Of a stretch of DNA of 64,000 nt, positions 1 through 11,040 are shown one piece after another. Made by a program: the position numbers and the translations under genes. How positions within the stretch are numbered: position 1 is the first letter of the stretch; the number at the start of each line of letters is the position of its first letter. The stretch comes from Hymenopellis radicata (taxonomy: Eukaryota; Basidiomycota; Agaricomycetes; Agaricales; Physalacriaceae), in contig JADNRX010000001.1 of assembly GCA_015501595.1 (NCBI GenBank), forward strand, positions 372,001 through 436,000, given 5' to 3'. Under the pieces are notes generated by a model. It saw only the letters and a program-made list of their open reading frames with translations, ran no database searches and had not been told where the DNA came from.

Positions 1-1387
1 CTTTCTGGGCACGAACGTATGAAGGAGAGAGGCATCGCTGCTTTGCGCCAATATGCTGTTGGTAGCTGCGGACCAATGCAATTTTATGGCGGTGTTGGTA
101 CGTGATTGACATTATGATACTCACTCGACTCGTTGACCAGTTACATGCAGATGCTCATTATATCACCGAGATGGACATAGCTGAATTTCTCGGCGCTGAA
201 GCTGCTGTTGTCTATTCCCAAGGCATGGCTACTATCACATCTGTCCTTCCCGCTTTCTGTAAACGCGGAGACATCGTTGTCGCGGACCGTGGCATCAGTT
301 TTCCCATACAGAAGGCTATTGAAGTCTCACGCTGTACTGTACGGTGGTATGACCACAACGACATCAACAGCTTAGAAGACGTCTTGAAAAGTGTCGAGAA
401 AGAACGCCGCAAGAAGGGAGGGAAGCCTACGCGTCAATTCATCGTGACAGAGGGTCTATTTGAGAAGGACGGTCAGATCTCGGATTTACCCAAATTGGTG
501 ACTGCAAATTCGTTTTGTCTCCGTTCTGCAGCTTAACGCCTGGCAGATCGAGTTGAAGAAAAAGTACAAATACCGTCTCATTCTTGAAGAGTCTTACTCT
601 TTTGGTGTTCTTGGTCGTACCGGTCGTGGCTTGACTGAGTTGTATAATGTCCCAGTAAGCTCATACCATTAATCAGTGGCACAATCACTAAGTGTGTCAC
701 AGGCTACAGAAGTGGACCTTTTGGTAGGTTGTATGTCCGTCGGCTTGTGTGCTGGCGGAGGTTTCTGTGCTGGGTCCAAGTTCGTCATCGCGCACCAGGT
801 ACTCATGACGCTTCAGATTCAACGGACGTTGCTCACCTTTCATCTAGCGCGTCAACGGTGCTGGTCTAATCTTCTCGGCTTCGATTCCTCCCCTTCTTGC
901 TTGTGCTACATCTGAAGCCATCGACATTCTGCGCTCGAGCCCATCCCTATTCGAATGTCTGCAAGAGAACGTCCGAGCCGCCCGTGCTATACTCGACCGC
1001 GTTGATTGCATCACTATCCCTTCACATCCAGCCTCACCAATGATCCACATTCAGATCAAGAACTCAAGGTCTTCACTTCTCCCCTCCGCGGCCGATCGGG
1101 TAGTGTCGAAGGCATCCAATCCGGCGTCAATCATACCTAGAGAGGCGGGCACTTGGGATTGGGATATCGAGGAAGAAGAGAATCTTCTTCGGGCAGTCGT
1201 CGACGAAGCTCTTTCCCAAGGAGTCTTGATCATGAAGGCGAAGCGATTGAGAGAGATGGAACTTGTGGAAACGAAGCCGAGTATTCGCTTGGCTCTGACG
1301 AGCGCCTTGACTCGGAAGGAAACCGAGAAGGCTGTTGGTATCGTCAAGGCCGCACTTGTCAAGGTACTTGGAAAGAGGAGACTGTGA
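1..1387 (+). CDS. LCB1: Serine palmitoyltransferase subunit 1, 5'-truncated
   Basis: This is the LCB1 subunit of serine palmitoyltransferase, the ER enzyme that condenses serine with palmitoyl-CoA in the first step of sphingolipid synthesis. The gene enters from the left edge already in frame. Exons are 1-97, 151-497, 547-654, 703-798 and 848-1387, with 48-53 bp introns. Visible class II alpha-oxoamine synthase features are [11 protein letters not shown] at the start, then [41 protein letters not shown] and [17 protein letters not shown]. In the family, LCB1 lacks the PLP-binding lysine carried by LCB2, and no such lysine is seen after the glycine-rich stretch here. The stop is at 1385-1387. 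The N-terminal membrane segment lies outside the window. The identification is firm; only the 5' end is missing. Confidence 0.93.
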
Positions 1388-1772
1388 TGTATGTCTTATA
1401 TACGTATATGTTTTTGCCATCGTCCCGATTTGGCATTCAACGCCACTGACATGGAAAGTTGCCAACGATCGACTGGACCCATTTCTGTCTGACCGACTCC
1501 ATCAAGGGTCCGAGAACAATAACATAGTGGCGATACTCCATTGTTCTCCTAGGCAAGACTCGGATCGATGCGCCATATAGCGCCCGCCGAAGGCTGTGTA
1601 TTCTTCCATATCAAGCATGAGGAGAACGTTCTGACCACCCAGGAACCACGCGTTGTAGGGACATATATAAAGGAAATGATCTTGGAGCTTCCATCATCAC
1701 CGTTACAGCTCAACAGCTATTGACCATTCACTTGGCCTTCCTTCTCATTCCTTCATTGCCTCTTGACGTTCG

Positions 1773-2970
1773 ATGTCCTCCAAAGGCAAGACCCGGGCAG
1801 TTCACTTGCGGAAACCCTCTGGCCAACCGGATGGACATTACGAATTGGTGTTCAACGAGTTCAGACTCGATCAACAGGGTGCTGAAGCTGTCTTGCATGA
1901 ATTCGAGGCGTGCGCGGCTCTGCCTCAGTCGGAGGCGGATAAGCATGTTCTCGAAATACTCTCCAATCCCCAACTCCGCATGCTGGAGACTTTCTTCCAG
2001 ACTTTTACTTGTGCCCGTCGCTGGCGTCTCGAAAATAATGACAAGGCGAGGAATAGCCCACGTTCGGACCACATCTGCAAAACATTGTAAGCCACAATTA
2101 TCTCATCAACATCGCCCTAACTCGCCCCGATAGTGAAGATATGGCAGAGTTTTTGAAACTTCTTTAGTACGTCTGCTCATTGCGAACCCACAGGAAACAC
2201 CTTATCATTCTCCCAGTTTTCAGTCCCTCGTTCGAGACGAGTTCTATCTATCTGAAGGACCGGCAAACGCTGCGTCGCCGGCTCCGATCTCACCATCTTC
2301 GCCGCCACATCCAGAAGTCTGCCAACTGGGTTTTGCCCATGCATTCCACATTCAGACGACCAAGTTGTTGCCTGTTCGATCGCCACTGGAGCTGGCCTTT
2401 CTTCGGAACAACGGTTTTTGGAAGGCTAAATCCAACAGCATCAAGTATCTCATCTTCTCATGCTTATGCACCGAGACGCCGTCCTCACGAATCCCCGAGA
2501 ACGACATACCTATTCAGACTTTCTCCAACCTGACACACTTGTCCTTGGCATACATTCATGTCGGCACGTTTGGTCGCAGCGCGATGGAGGAACTCAGCCT
2601 AGAAGTGCTGAAGATGTCCCATTTCAGCTGGGGGCACGTCAACGAGATTGGCTCATTCATAAATGCCTTTACGTCGGTAGATGAGTTAATCTACTGTAAC
2701 CCCGACGAATCTTCACCATCAGAAGATTTGGCGGACCCTGTCAGCGGCAGGACTGTGGTCAGTCGTCTAGCCTTGTGGAACTGCTTGGGCTATGAGAAGG
2801 TCCTAGCATCGACGGTCGACATAATAGGCAGAGCTTCGCGACCGCAGAGATATTCGCGACAGCCGATAGTTGTACCAGATAGACCGGGCCGTGCCATGGT
2901 GTTATTGAAGAACATGACTGAGAGTATGGCCAAGAGAGCGTATGAGGAGGAGAACACAAGTAAGTTCTAG
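1773..2970 (+). CDS. Hypothetical LRR/F-box-like protein
   Basis: I do not recognise a named family. Two exons (1773-2086 and 2139-2970) give a continuous frame of 381 codons plus stop; the intron is 52 bp. The N-terminus (MSSKGKTRAVHLRKPSG) is basic. The C-terminal half has leucine-rich segments such as NLTHLSLAYIHVG and LEVLKMSHFSW, spaced as in the degenerate LRR tails of Agaricomycete F-box proteins, but no clear F-box is visible. A possible extra donor at 2960 would replace the last three residues by a short tail ending at 3028, but it needs a 34 bp intron, so I kept the unspliced stop. The downstream flank holds a TIR element. Function unknown. Confidence 0.6.
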
Positions 2971-3073
2971 TTGGCTGTAGGTCACTGATTTAGCACATCA
3001 TGTCTTGACGAACATTATTCATGAATGAGGATTTGATGAGGATAGTAGTAGACCGTGTAACGCATAAGTAACA

Positions 3074-3081
3074 CGTGTGAT
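3074..3081. repeat. Left 8-bp target-site duplication of TIR element 1
   Basis: The octamer cgtgtgat lies directly outside the left inverted repeat of the element and recurs exactly at 3453-3460 on the other side. Confidence 0.85.
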
Positions 3082-3452
3082 AGGACCCGTGTTTATAGGG
3101 CGAGGAGGTTACCTGAAAAATGCGGACAAATTTTTCGATTTTACCGACCAAGGTCAGACGAAAATGCGGACAAATCCGAAAGTTATGGGCAAAGGTCAGA
3201 TGAAAATGCGGACAAAAATGCTGCCCGGGTACAGATTTGGTCGGATTTGAGTAGCGCGCCGACGGCGCGCCCGAAATTTTTGGTCCCGCCGCGGCGGGAG
3301 CTCCAGAAAAGGCAATTGGCGGGCCAAAAATGCGAGGTTAGATGAAAAATGTGGACAAACCGGGCTCGGAGGCGCCGAGAGAAAATGCGGACAATTTATC
3401 CCAAAATGGTCAATTTTCGATCTAACCTCCTTGCGGTATAAACACGGGTCCT
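3082..3452. mobile_element. Non-autonomous TIR element (MITE-like), 371 bp
   Basis: The sequence starts with aggacccgtgtttata and ends with its exact reverse complement. After a 5-base mismatch block the inverted repeat continues for 9 more bases (aggaggtta / taacctcct). An 8-bp direct duplication, cgtgtgat, flanks both ends, which is the target duplication length of hAT transposons. There is no coding frame. Inside, the motif gaaaatgcggacaa recurs about five times with small changes, and a GC-rich palindromic patch lies near 3255-3300. By structure it is a MITE probably moved by a hAT-type transposase encoded elsewhere; the superfamily is an inference from duplication length only. It sits between the LRR-like gene and DBP8, about 70 bp upstream of the DBP8 start. 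Confidence 0.85.
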
Positions 3453-3460
3453 CGTGTGAT
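3453..3460. repeat. Right 8-bp target-site duplication of TIR element 1
   Basis: Second copy of cgtgtgat, directly abutting the right inverted repeat. Confidence 0.85.
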
Positions 3461-3522
3461 GCTTATGTAGTCGTGACCGTATTATCTTTCTTCCTTCTGC
3501 TCTGATTTCTTCTCAAAAATTC

Positions 3523-5444
3523 ATGATGAAGCGACGAGCATTAGACTCGGAGGATCTCTGGCAACGCCCAGCAAAGCGCACAAAATCTTCACATACCAGC
3601 GACGAATCTGACGCTGACTCGGGCAGCGATAGCGATAGCGACGACGACCGCAGCTCACACGAAGAAGGAGTCGAAGTGGACGAGCCGAGGCAGTCTCTAA
3701 GCCAGGACCATGCTCTGTCCCATCTCTCACGGTTCAAGTCGAAAACGACATACAAAGCACCCTCTGAAGCGCCCAAGTCACGACAACCTACGTCTTTTGC
3801 GGATTTGGGAATATCGGCACCTTTAAAGACAGCACTTGAACGCATGTCTATACGGTTACCGACTGAAGTGCAGTCAGCATGCATACCAGTGTTATTAGCG
3901 GGTGCGTTTAGATTTCTTCCTTTTCAGTAGCGTATTTACGAGAAGCAGGCAGAGACTGTATAGGTAACGCCAAGACTGGATCTGGGAAAACTATTGCATT
4001 CGCCATACCCATTCTTCAAAAGCTCTCGGTCGATCCCTATGGCATTTTTGCATTAGTGCTTACACCGACGAGGTAGATTGTCGTGATTTGATCCTGTACA
4101 TTGACTTATCAGTTTTCAGGGAATTGGCCTTCCAAATATCCGAGCAATTCGCAGTTCTTGGTGCTCCCTTGAACATTCGTACTTCTGTAATTGTGGGGGG
4201 TATGGACATGATGAGCCAAAGTCTTGAACTTGGGAATCGTCCTCATGTCGTGGTGGCCACCCCTGGTAGATTGGTAGATCACCTCAATAGTAGTACGGGA
4301 GAGTGGGATCTCTCTCGAATCAAATTCTTGGTACGTGTGACTTTCCGCGAGACAATTTCAGTTTACTTGAATCAGGGAATAGGTCCTGGACGAGGCGGAT
4401 CGTCTGCTCACCCCGACCTTCGCACCGGAGCTTGCTCGGTTATTCAGTGTCCTCCCTCGACTGAGACAGACATGCCTGTTTACAGCGACAATAACCGAGT
4501 CCATCGAGAATATTGCTGCCGCTACCCCTCAGCCTGGAAAACAGAAACCGTTCATTCATAGGATGACAGAGACGTGAGTACATGTTCAACTTGACTGGTT
4601 CTCCTCAGTGCTCATGATAGTGCAGCATAGAGACGGTTTCGACTCTAAAACAGCTTTATCTCCTTGTCCCCTCGCATGTCAGAGAGTCATATCTGTTCTA
4701 TTTGTTGTGTAACCCACCGGAAGAGACCCTCTCGATGCGGCGCGCCCCGCCGGAACCCGCTGAGCGATCACGGAAGGCGCAGAAGAACAGACACGAAAAG
4801 AAGAAAGCGACAACAGAGGACGAGCTTCCAGAGCAACCGCCACCGACTATTATTTTCTGCAATCGACCACGCACAGCGGCCTATTTGACACTGGTGCTGA
4901 AGACACTGTCAATCCGAAGTACAGCACTACATTCTCGGTTAACGCAGCGGGAACGCCTGTCATCTCTGTCGCTTTTTCGGTCTTCCGTCGTTCCCGTTCT
5001 CATTTCAACAGATGTTGGAGGGCGAGGGCTCGATATCGAGGATGTTGCGATGGTCATAAATTGGGACATACCTCAGGAGCCAGAAGAGTATACACACAGG
5101 GTGGGGCGTACTGCGCGGGCAGGCAAAAGCGGTGTGGCCATCAGCTTCGTAACGGAACGCGATGAGGAACGTGTGTTAAAGATAGAGGGCAGAATCAGTG
5201 AGTGGTGTACTTTCTTAAGATCCGGGCAGCCAATTGTTCCCGTCAGACACCAAACTTCTGGAAATGACGCTACCAGAAAGCAAGGTGTTGGCGAATCTGA
5301 ACGCAGTATCGACAGCCAAGCGGCTTGCGAACATGGTGAGAATATTGCCGCTACTACTTCAAGCTACGACTGACGTCATGGTAGGAACTACACGATACAA
5401 ACTTTGGCAAGAGAGAACAGGTGAACCAGGCAAAACGGCAATAG
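3523..5444 (+). CDS. DBP8: DEAD-box ATP-dependent RNA helicase DBP8 (DDX49-type)
   Basis: DBP8 is a nucleolar helicase needed for 40S ribosomal subunit assembly. Seven exons (3523-3901, 3949-4072, 4120-4330, 4383-4573, 4626-5197, 5247-5335, 5385-5444) join in frame to 541 residues, near the family's usual length. Motifs in order: Q motif region [10 protein letters not shown]...PTEVQ, motif [10 protein letters not shown], Ia PTREL, ATPGR, motif [10 protein letters not shown], motif III FTAT, motif [12 protein letters not shown], motif [12 protein letters not shown]. The wording [11 protein letters not shown] and the short C-terminus ([14 protein letters not shown]) fit DBP8 rather than other DEAD proteins. 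The N-terminus is acidic and serine-rich. Two start codons are adjacent (3523 and 3526). A TIR element ends about 70 bp upstream and therefore lies in or near the promoter. Confidence 0.93.
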
Positions 5445-5742
5445 GCCGACTCGGGGTGGGTGTAATCGAGCCTGTCATTGCTGTCATCGACAGAATTGAG
5501 ACACGCAGCGTGAGATTTCGCGTGCCAAGCGCGTGCCTAAAAAGGCAAGGTTTACGTAGACATCACGACACCGATACTTGGAGCAAATCGAAACCTCCCA
5601 CTCCACTTTCGCCTTCCCCATCCCCCCCATTTTAATACAACTTTTCATTATTTTTCGCCCTTTTCTTCACGCTGTGCACATCCACAAAGACGATTCTTGC
5701 CGCAATTCATCACTGAAAGCTCACTTGTTCACTCTTCTTCCA

Positions 5743-6939
5743 ATGGAGATGCAAGAATCCATGGACAAACAAGAATGGGACACGCATGTCCCTTTCTCAC
5801 CAGATGCACACGATTCCGACGGCCAGAACGGGTTGGCTTCCACGAAACGTCGCGCGCGAAGACAGCCTGTCACGCAGGTACCAACACCACCCGTAAGTCT
5901 TTCCTCATGTTCACCTGCGAGTAGTGGCTTCAGCTCAGGTTGTTCAGGATTCCATGAACAATTCACCTGTTTGCGATGATTCCAGCAACAGTAATGACGA
6001 CGGCATGTTTGTTTCGGTGTCGACAACTTTCTATCCTGGCGCGCAAAATCATTCACTTCCCCCCGACGTCACGCTCCTCACCCAGGATAATGTCTTCTTC
6101 TATGTCCATTCTCCAGTCCTGCTCGCAGCATCCACGAATGGCTTCAGATCCCTCATTCCAGTCATCCCCGCATCCGTTAGAGAGCACGGACCGATCATCC
6201 ATGTACCGGAATCTTCCCCCGTCCTGAATATTATTCTCCACACCATTTACGACATGTCCTGTACCCACTACACACCATCCTTTGACACGCTCGACAGCGC
6301 CGTAAAACAGTTTCCTGCCTACGGCCTCGACCTCAAAACTTATGTGACGCCTCAGAAGCCTCTCTTCACCCATCTTTTATCGCAAGCTCCGTTATATCCC
6401 ATCGAACTATACGCGCTAGCGTCATATTTCAATTTGTACGAACTTGCGGTGTCCACTTCGTCACATCTTCTTTCATTTCAGCTTTCAGGGCTTAGCGATG
6501 AGCTCGTTGACCGCATTGGACCTCGCTATCTCAAACGTCTCTTCTTTCTCCACATTGGACGGGCTGACGCACTCAAGAGGATGCTGCTCCCCCCTCCTCC
6601 GCCACATCCTCCTACCCCGTGGTGTGGTTTCGAAGAGCAAAAAAAGTTGACTCGGGCTTGGGCCCTTGCTTCCGCCTATCTGGCGTGGGACGCAAGACCT
6701 GGTACGTACAACCCCGCGTCATCTTTCCTTGCAGCCCGTGCTGACTCCTCCCTAGATCTGTCTGTAGCTACCGTGGAATCCGCTTTAAGTCCTCTAGCAG
6801 ACCATATATCTTGCCAGCTCTGCCAGGCATCACTCAATGAACGAGTCAAAAACCTGGTTGTGCAGTGGTCCGTCGTTAAAGTAAGCAGCATGCTCGCCTC
6901 TTCCTAATCGATCTCATCCATTTTTAGCGTACAATTTGA
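5743..6939 (+). CDS. BTB/POZ-like domain protein of Agaricomycetes
   Basis: Three exons (5743-5892, 5939-6880, 6928-6939) give 367 residues. After a disordered N-terminus with a basic patch (TKRRARRQP), the segment LPPDVTLLTQDNVFFYVHSPVLLAAS at about residues 80-105 resembles the BTB-like core common in mushroom proteins, followed by helical repeats (YPIELYALASYFNLYELAV). The last exon codes only three residues and the stop, so the true 3' end depends on the 47 bp intron; without it the frame would end at 6907. The upstream flank is pyrimidine-rich. BTB proteins often serve as substrate adaptors or scaffolds, but no specific function can be stated. Confidence 0.7.
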
Positions 6940-7407
6940 CTCGTCATTCATCTCCGTTGTTCGCACACGCTTTGTGCTTCTGCCTGCTGCTCTCGCGTTT
7001 TCTTATAGATTTTGGGTCTCAACCCCTGCATCACATTGTATCAACACCTCTCTCCCTTTTGCTCTCGTGCTCCCTCATTCACGCATCGCACACATTCCGT
7101 TCATCTCCTGCATTCACGATACCCGAAATTGAAACTGTATACTATCATATACGCTACGCCACGCACGTATCCGGAACCGGCCTCTGTTAAATTGTACTTT
7201 TCTGGTTCATTAGGGTATTTGGGGGCATTTACTTACATTACGAGTTGTTTTATTGTAACATTAACAGTCTTCACGCATCCACACACGCATTGCATCTGTA
7301 GCCTCCTCGAATTAGCACACGAATGAAATATGTACATCTGGCCAACATGGTTGTCATTTCTCTGGGATTATATTGTGAGGGTATATTTATTATGAGTACG
7401 TTGGTCA
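6940..7407. other. Intergenic, convergent 3' flanks
   Basis: This stretch lies between the converging ends of the BTB-like gene and MOB1. I see no coding frame, repeat or RNA gene. It is AT-rich toward MOB1 and should hold both polyadenylation regions. Confidence 0.6.
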
Positions 7408-8469
7408 CTATCTTGATTTATCTTCGGCCAAGATGGCCTCATTGAGCTCATCTAAAGGTGCCAGTTCCTTCTTATCGACGAGATCAAACTACGGAGACCA
7501 ACGTGAGTCAATATCTGTCAGTCGTGGACCATCTGCCAACGTACCTCGTTGATAAATAGGAAAAAATGCCGATAGCTTGTATTGAGATGGGCTGGATAAA
7601 GCGTCATTCATGACGATGGTGACGAGATTGAAACACGAACCCTCAATTCCCAAGGCGCATATATGGTCAAAGTGGTTACTGTAAATATGGGCATAGACGC
7701 GGAACAGTCGCCTGACGATAGTCCGCACGGTGTCTCTGAAGTTTTTCGGAAACGGTACGCCTAACAGCCTGTAAACAAGTGATATGGACAGAAGTGGATC
7801 ATTCTCTTGCCGATTTTGTTGGGGAAAACGGCTTCGTTCTCGAGAAGATTCTGTGCCCAGTTCATGAGTGCGTCGACATACTCAGGGGCAGGGAGTTTAG
7901 TCGGTCGTTTATACTTGTCGCCATCTTCCCAAAGATATTCGTATCTGCGCGATGGGCATTATAGGCAGGCAAGTGGAGTTTGTGGCAACGCGCATACCGT
8001 GGACCAGCAGACATGATGGGACACTGTGCTTCGATGTGAATGATGCCAGCCGGGACAAGGTGCTACGTACTTCTTCGCGTGTACAGAACTCGGTTACGGT
8101 CCCGTAGAGCATGTTCAAGTGGTTGAAAAAGTCGACCGCTGGACGGACGAGGTGGGCGGCGATTTAGTAAACTGTGAGAGGGACATACTGTGCACGGCAA
8201 GCCATTCATTGGTGTCTTCACCCTCCGGAAGCTGCACAGCGAGCCTGAGATTTCCAGATCCCTGGTTGAACATGAGATTTCTCGCTAGCACCAGCCAAAC
8301 TGTGGCGCACCAATGTAGCTTCGGCATACTTTCGAAGTTGATACTGTTTCGTTCCCTCTGGGACGTCCTTTCTGGGCTTGAATGTGCGAGTTTTGCCGCT
8401 GGATGGGGATTAGATTTGTGTTGATATTCAATGATTTTCCGTTTCTTACAGGCCAAAGAAGGATGACAT
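7408..8469 (-). CDS. MOB1: MOB1 kinase activator (mitotic exit / Hippo)
   Basis: MOB1 binds and activates NDR/LATS-type kinases in the mitotic exit and septation network. Nine small exons on the minus strand (8450-8469, 8311-8398, 8189-8261, 8071-8138, 7998-8023, 7811-7944, 7641-7760, 7545-7591, 7408-7488) join in frame to 218 residues, the usual length. Recognisable pieces: MSSFFGLGKTRTFKPRK, QYQLRKYAEATLGSGNLRL, LPEGEDTNEWLAVHTVDFFN, LYGTVTEFCT, CPIMSAGPRYEYLWEDG, GVPFPKNF, RLFRVYAHIYSNHF and INEFDLVDKKELAPL. Zinc-site cysteines (in EFC and ECP) and histidines (in YAHIYSNHF) are kept. The intron at 7761-7810 starts with GC rather than GT. The start codon at 8467-8469 lies in a segment duplicated at 11.7 kb, where the ATG is lost. 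Confidence 0.95.
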
Positions 8470-8880
8470 GGGATAGAAAGCTTAAGAAGGACACTAGATT
8501 GGTTTCATGAAATGACAGATCTGCACGTGGTCAAGCAAGCCGTGGGAAGGTTCGCGTTCTCCTCTCGTCTAATGTCATTCAAGCCTTCCTCCAAGCCTTC
8601 CTCGAAACCGCTTTGACGCCAAGAAATCATCTCTAATCCCACGTCTTTTGCATTCATCGCACCCCACGCGTTGCGTCCGAGATCACCCGTCATAGTCAGC
8701 GATCGCTGCTAACTTAAACCTCGACTACATAACTGCTCGCTCTTTGGTTTTATCTGGCAAATTATTCCGCCGATGGGGCGCGTATGCGTAACATTCTTTA
8801 AGTTTTGGAATGCTGACGTTTGCATACGATTGTGCCCATTCTCTACACACAATCGTGTGTGTATCTTTGATCATGATAGG
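8440..8880 (+). pseudogene. Decayed paralogous copy of the F-box-like gene 5' part and its promoter
   Basis: Base-by-base reading shows that this stretch matches 11694-12150: shared blocks include caagccgtgggaaggtt, aactgctcgctcttt, caaattattccg and acaatcgtgtg versus acaccatcgtg. The intact relative at 11883 codes for an F-box-like protein. Here the matching reading frame begins at 8572 (MSFKPSSKPSSKPL) and stops after 14 codons, and later codons are interrupted by further changes. The similarity fades near 8880, so only about the first exon and the start of the second are present. It is divergent from and adjacent to intact MOB1, which suggests the ancestral order was MOB1 and F-box gene back to back. 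Confidence 0.8.
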
Positions 8881-9497
8881 TACCGGCACACAAGCTAGCC
8901 TCCTCGCCGGATGGTCTTGAGGTCGTATCCAACGCCACAATTTGCAAACCTGTGACTCGTCGCGGCCTGCTCAGCCCCACACGCCTTCAATATGATGGTC
9001 AGTGATCGAGCGCAAAGACCACCCTCGGAGATGTCTTTATTGTCAGTGTTCTATTGTTTTTGGTGGTACCTTTCCGCATCAAATCCTTGCCACAGCTCAA
9101 GCGCCGGAGGAGAGCAGAGGTCTTCTGCTTTATGCTTAGCGCTCCCTAAGCGCTCGCCGCTCGGCGCTCATGCTGGTTCTTCATACTGGGAGGTGAGTAG
9201 CACGTGTTGTGTGTCCAAAGAAATGTTGATCCAGTTCAGGGTCTACCTTTCTACTCCGCTGTTCATTCTCTTGTTCTTTTCCGAGAACAATAAATAGGCA
9301 TGCCGGCACGATCAACCCTGGGCGACAAGGTATCCAGGCGTATTAGAGACAAGACTATAAGGCCATCGACCTAATTGTCTCAAGGACCTTCAATTGTTCT
9401 TGTTCGTCGCTTCTTAAATTGAGACAAGGAGTCGTCGGTCCTTGTTCTTCCTCCCCCATTATAATCTTGACGATTGTTCTCCTTGTCGAAAACAACA
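8881..9497. promoter_or_regulatory. Upstream region of the first HMG-box gene
   Basis: There is no convincing coding frame. Close to the gene, attgttc occurs at 9393-9399 and 9473-9479, and aacaacaatg covers the start codon. ATTGTT/AACAAT is the core sequence bound by many sequence-specific HMG-box proteins. A 9-bp inverted pair, ttgtctcaa at 9375-9383 and ttgagacaa at 9419-9427, could form a dyad operator. That these sites are used, perhaps by the encoded HMG protein itself, is only inferred. Confidence 0.35.
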
Positions 9498-10806
9498 ATG
9501 CCGATGGAGCTCCGTAGCCGCGACACCGAAGGTGATTATCGTTTAGCGCCCACAACAACACACTAATTCTTCCTGTTGCAGGATGCAATACCCTCATGCC
9601 TCCGATCTGCTCCCCCACACCGAGACAAGCTCATTTCAGCTTCCCCGAGAGGCATAACCTCAACGACAGTCCATTCTCAACACCATCCGTCTCCCCATTC
9701 CAACCCGAGCGCTATCCTACTCCCAACGACTTCCGACCACGCACGAAGAAAGGCGACGACGGGCACATCAAAAGGCCCGAGAACGCCTTCATCCTCTTCC
9801 GTCGCGACATGTGCCGTAGGATCAATGCGGCCAAAGCAGAAGGCGCAAAGCCCAACCGGGAGGCTGATCTTTCCAAGACGATCAGTGAGCAGTGGCGCAC
9901 CCTTCCCGAAGAGGAGAAAAAGAAGTGGAAAGATCTCGCCGAGCAGAAGAAACAGGAGCACAAAGCGGAGTTCCCGCATTACAAGTACCGTCCCCAGCGC
10001 AAAGGCGGGAAGAATAAGAAGAGGGGCGACTCGGATGTCGACGAGGAGGAGCATGATCAGGATCCTGATGCGGACTATCGGCCGTCGAGAAGCGGGCGCG
10101 GGACCACAAGGGGCGAGAAGAGGAGCAATGAAAGCGACGGGAGGGTGGCCCTCTTCAGACCTCGCGACGAACTGGTTCGCCCAGCGTCTGCACCCAACGA
10201 AACCTCATACCCTCTCTACCAAGAGATATACGTTCCAAACATGCATCTCGCTCCCTCGTGTCCCAACTCTCCGACGCCAATGCCCCGCAACTTGCCCAAC
10301 TTTGATTACCTCGTCAACGAAGGTTTATACGGCGGTTACGAAAGTAGTTTCCCGGTATGTCGTCCTTTATTCCGGGTATACATACGCCAATTCTGATCTC
10401 TGGCCGTCAGCACTTTTACCCAGATATCTTTGACACGGTCTCGACATACGGTTCGACGCCCGCCAGCTCCTGCCCGTCATCACCGATGCTTGGTCCGTAC
10501 CACCCGCATCCGGATGCGGAATACGCCAACATCAATCCACGCCTCTTGGAGGCGGAGATGGACCTGGACGCCCATCTCCGGAATACCTTGAGCATTCACA
10601 ATGACATGTACGGATGGGGTGAGATGGATGGCATCATCTCCAACTCGGATTTCGACATTAGAAACCTTCCTCCCATCGACGCGGAATCACCTGGATTGTG
10701 CAGCAACATGATCTCGATATCTAATTTGCTGAACGGTGATGACTATGACGATGGGCAAGTCCCGTTTTGCAATGAGGGAAGCGGCGGCAGCGAAGTACGA
10801 AAGTAA
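9498..10806 (+). CDS. HMG-box transcription factor (MATA_HMG type), first copy
   Basis: Three exons (9498-9531, 9582-10354, 10411-10806) give 400 residues. The HMG box spans about residues 70-145: HIKRPENAFILFRRDMCRR, then SKTISEQWRTLPEEEKKKW and a basic end (HYKYRPQRKGGKNKK). This is the sequence-specific MATA_HMG form with the RPENAFILFR signature. The rest is low-complexity, with an acidic patch after the box and Pro/Ser/Tyr-rich C-terminal parts. The short first exon (MPMELRSRDTE) is chosen because its splice restores an in-frame upstream ATG; the alternative start is the methionine at 9596. Such proteins control mating and fruiting genes in basidiomycetes, but the target is unknown here. 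A second HMG-box gene lies 15 kb downstream. Confidence 0.85.
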
Positions 10807-11040
10807 TGAACCCTCCTCTCACCTATAAGTTTTATGATTCACGTTATTGTCACTGCTATTCCATCTTGCTGTCCTTGTTATCAATCTCATGTACACGACT
10901 CTATGTATACGGCTTGCTGGCTTTCAGTATAGTCCCTTGTATTATAATGAAATCGATCCAAAAATATCGACTTGGAGTGCGTTAGAAGCCCGTACTCCTG
11001 GGGTCATCGGACCAGTCGTGGTAATGTTATACGGGTTGTC

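Noticed and set aside
2180..2533. Plus frame of 117 codons as a separate gene.
   Set aside because: It overlaps the LRR-like gene in another frame; the spliced frame through 2139-2970 is longer and protein-like.
4088..4702. DBP8 seems split into several unrelated frames.
   Set aside because: Six introns of 47-59 bp with normal ends rejoin all helicase motifs; the exon lengths sum to a whole number of codons.
9677..10109. Long minus-strand frames opposite the first HMG box.
   Set aside because: They are antisense shadows of the coding exon, which has a clear HMG box.
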